Source: Syntrophaceae bacterium (GTDB lineage: Bacteria; Desulfobacterota; SM23-61). From it: a stretch of 6,655 nt of DNA. A program made the position numbers and the translations under genes. Shown here in pieces: positions 4,965 to 6,655 of the stretch. The notes beneath the pieces were generated by a model. It had not been told where the DNA came from. It searched no databases and saw nothing but the letters and a program-made list of their open reading frames with translations. The stretch is from the NCBI GenBank assembly GCA_003154025.1, contig PMCE01000279.1, positions 811 through 7,465 on the forward strand. Direction: 5' to 3'. The first letter of the stretch is position 1, and every line of letters starts with the position of its first letter.

Positions 4965-6655
4965 ATGCAGGGCGTAAAATACAAGTTAGAAAATCAGAAT
5001 GCCATTCGGAAAATGAACCCATTCCGCGTCTTCATTCTTCTGCTTCTGACCTCCCTTTGCCTGGCCTGCGGTTCGGGACAGGAGGCTGGCGCACCCCCGG
5101 AAAAGGGGCAGCGTTCGGGGGAGAGAGCCCAACCTGCCTACGGGGACCTTCTGATCCAGGGGTCCATCGGCGATGCCAGCAACCTCATTCCCATGCTGGC
5201 TTCGGACAGTGCTTCCCACGACATTTCGGGGTTGATCTTCAACGGGCTGTTGAAATACGACAAGAACCTGACCTTGCAGGGGGATCTGGCCGAGTCCTGG
5301 AATGTCTCCCCGGATGGGCTGACCATTACCTTTAAACTGCGCCGGGGGGTAAAGTGGCAGGACGGGAAGGACTTCACCGCCCAAGATGTCATGTTCGGCT
5401 TCCAGACCATCATCAACCCCAACACCCGCACCGCCTATTCAGGGGATTACCGGGAAGTCAAAGAGGCCCGGGTGATCGACGACCATACCTTCCAGGTTGT
5501 CTACCGTAGACCTTTTGCCCCGGGGCTCTCCAGCTGGGGCTCCCTGGTCGTACTCCCCAAGCACCTGCTGGAAGGGAAGGACATCAACACCACTCCTTTC
5601 AGCCGAAACCCCGTGGGGACAGGGCCCTACCGATTCAAAGAGTGGAAGACGGGGGAAAAGATCGTCCTGACGGCCAACCCTGATTATTTTGAGGGAAGAC
5701 CCTGGATCGACGGGTTCGTCTACCGCATCATCCCCGACCCGGCCACCATGTTCCTGGAACTCAAGTCCGGGGGAATCGACTTTATGGGCCTCACGGCGCT
5801 CCAGTACCAGCGTCAGACCGAGACCTACAAAATGCGACGGGACTTCCGTAAATATCAATACCTGGCCTTCGCCTATACTTATCTGGGATACAACCTCAAA
5901 GTTGAAAAGTTCCAGGACCTGCGAGTCCGCCAGGCCATCACTCTTGCCATCGACAAGAAGGAGATCATTGACGGAGTTCTTTTGGGGATGGGCCTCGTCG
6001 CCACCGGTCCGTACAAACCGGACACCCCCTGGTATAACCCCAAGGTGAAGGAGTATCCCTACGACGTGGAGAAGGCCAAAGAGCTCCTGGCCCAAGCCGG
6101 ATGGAAGGCCTCGGGCAGAGCGGGAATCCTGGAAAAGGAAGGGAAACCCTTCGAATTCGACATTCTGACCAACCAGGGTAATGAATCGAGGGCCCGGTGC
6201 GCGGAGATCATCCAACGACGGCTGGCCGCCGTGGGGATCAAGGTCAAGATCCGGACGGTGGAATGGGCGGCGTTCATCAATGACTTCATCGACAAAAAGA
6301 ATTTCGAGACGGTCATCCTGGGGTGGACGTTAGGGCAGGACCCGGACATCTACGACATCTGGCACTCCAGCAAGGTGGGCCCGAAGGAGTTGAACTTCAT
6401 CTCTTACAAAAATAACGAGGTGGACTCTCTCCTGGAAAAAGGGAGGTACACCTTCGATTCCCAAATCCGCAAGGCCTGTTATGACCGGATCCAAGAGATT
6501 CTGGCGGAGGAACAGCCCTACACGTTCCTTTACGTTCCCTATGCTCTGCCGATCATCAGCGCCCGATTCCGCGGCGTGGAGTCGGCACCGGCGGGGATTG
6601 CCTATAACATGGACAAGTGGTATGCGCCGAAAGAGGAGCAGAAGTATTTGCTGAA
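4965..6655 (+). CDS. Peptide-type ABC transporter substrate-binding lipoprotein, C-terminal end cut
   Basis: This is a family-5 (DppA/OppA-like, SBP_bac_5) extracytoplasmic binding protein that captures peptides or similar solutes and passes them to inner-membrane permeases. 563 codons are visible with no stop, close to full family length, so only a short tail should be missing. A hydrophobic segment (VFILLLLTSLCLA) ends at C35 followed by GSG, a lipoprotein signal peptide, though with an unusual Cys at -3. The family signature AESWNVSPDGLTITFKLRRG starts near residue 109, followed by VKWQDGKDFTAQDV; NPVGTGPYRF, RVRQAITLAIDKKEI, and YDVEKAKELLAQAGW occur further on. An in-frame TAA at 4947 bounds the frame. 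The start at 4965 has a good ribosome binding site but gives a long 21-residue n-region; the ATG at 5013 would give a more typical signal peptide but lacks a good site. Permease and ATPase genes would be expected just beyond the edge. The ligand cannot be told from sequence. Confidence 0.95.
   Translation, partial: MQGVKYKLENQNAIRKMNPFRVFILLLLTSLCLACGSGQEAGAPPEKGQRSGERAQPAYGDLLIQGSIGDASNLIPMLASDSASHDISGLIFNGLLKYDKNLTLQGDLAESWNVSPDGLTITFKLRRGVKWQDGKDFTAQDVMFGFQTIINPNTRTAYSGDYREVKEARVIDDHTFQVVYRRPFAPGLSSWGSLVVLPKHLLEGKDINTTPFSRNPVGTGPYRFKEWKTGEKIVLTANPDYFEGRPWIDGFVYRIIPDPATMFLELKSGGIDFMGLTALQYQRQTETYKMRRDFRKYQYLAFAYTYLGYNLKVEKFQDLRVRQAITLAIDKKEIIDGVLLGMGLVATGPYKPDTPWYNPKVKEYPYDVEKAKELLAQAGWKASGRAGILEKEGKPFEFDILTNQGNESRARCAEIIQRRLAAVGIKVKIRTVEWAAFINDFIDKKNFETVILGWTLGQDPDIYDIWHSSKVGPKELNFISYKNNEVDSLLEKGRYTFDSQIRKACYDRIQEILAEEQPYTFLYVPYALPIISARFRGVESAPAGIAYNMDKWYAPKEEQKYLL

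Noticed and set aside
5439..6215. 258-codon minus-strand open frame opposite the transporter gene
   Set aside because: The plus-strand frame shows the full family-5 binding-protein signature, and this antisense frame shows no domain.

Overview
The window is about 60% G+C by eye. It holds a compact minus-strand gene cluster (positions 1-4694) and the divergent plus-strand start of a transporter gene (4965 to the right edge). The gene order xseA-xseB-ispA-dxs, the family-5 solute-binding lipoprotein and the style of the intergenic repeats suggest a deltaproteobacterial (Desulfobacterota-like) genome or a related Gram-negative lineage. That placement is inference; nothing in the window fixes the taxon.

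Reading the minus strand in transcription order: a diacylglycerol-kinase-family lipid kinase (4694-3771), exonuclease VII large subunit xseA (3689-2313), exonuclease VII small subunit xseB (2197-1961), a short-chain (E)-prenyl diphosphate synthase ispA (1974-1069, overlapping xseB by 14 bp), and the 5' part of dxs (986 to beyond position 1). Dxs makes DXP, the first intermediate of the MEP isoprenoid pathway, and IspA condenses its C5 end products. XseA and XseB form one nuclease. The lipid kinase adds a membrane-lipid function. The plus-strand gene encodes a peptide-type ABC transporter binding lipoprotein, cut by the window edge close to its expected C-terminus.

The most unusual content lies between the genes. 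Three intergenic gaps (xseB/xseA, xseA/lipid kinase, lipid kinase/transporter) each hold an element of the same design: two arms of tandem 7-nt units in inverted orientation around a loop. The unit sequence differs from element to element, but the 7-nt period and palindromic layout are kept. One arm of each element can be written as degenerate GTYWSRA units. The element upstream of xseA runs to within one base of its start codon, where a ribosome binding site would normally be. A second regulatory candidate is a hairpin followed by eight U residues that ends only 6 nt before the dxs start codon, suggesting a terminator or attenuator in the dxs leader. I see no CRISPR array, tRNA, rRNA, insertion sequence or obvious new multi-gene system.
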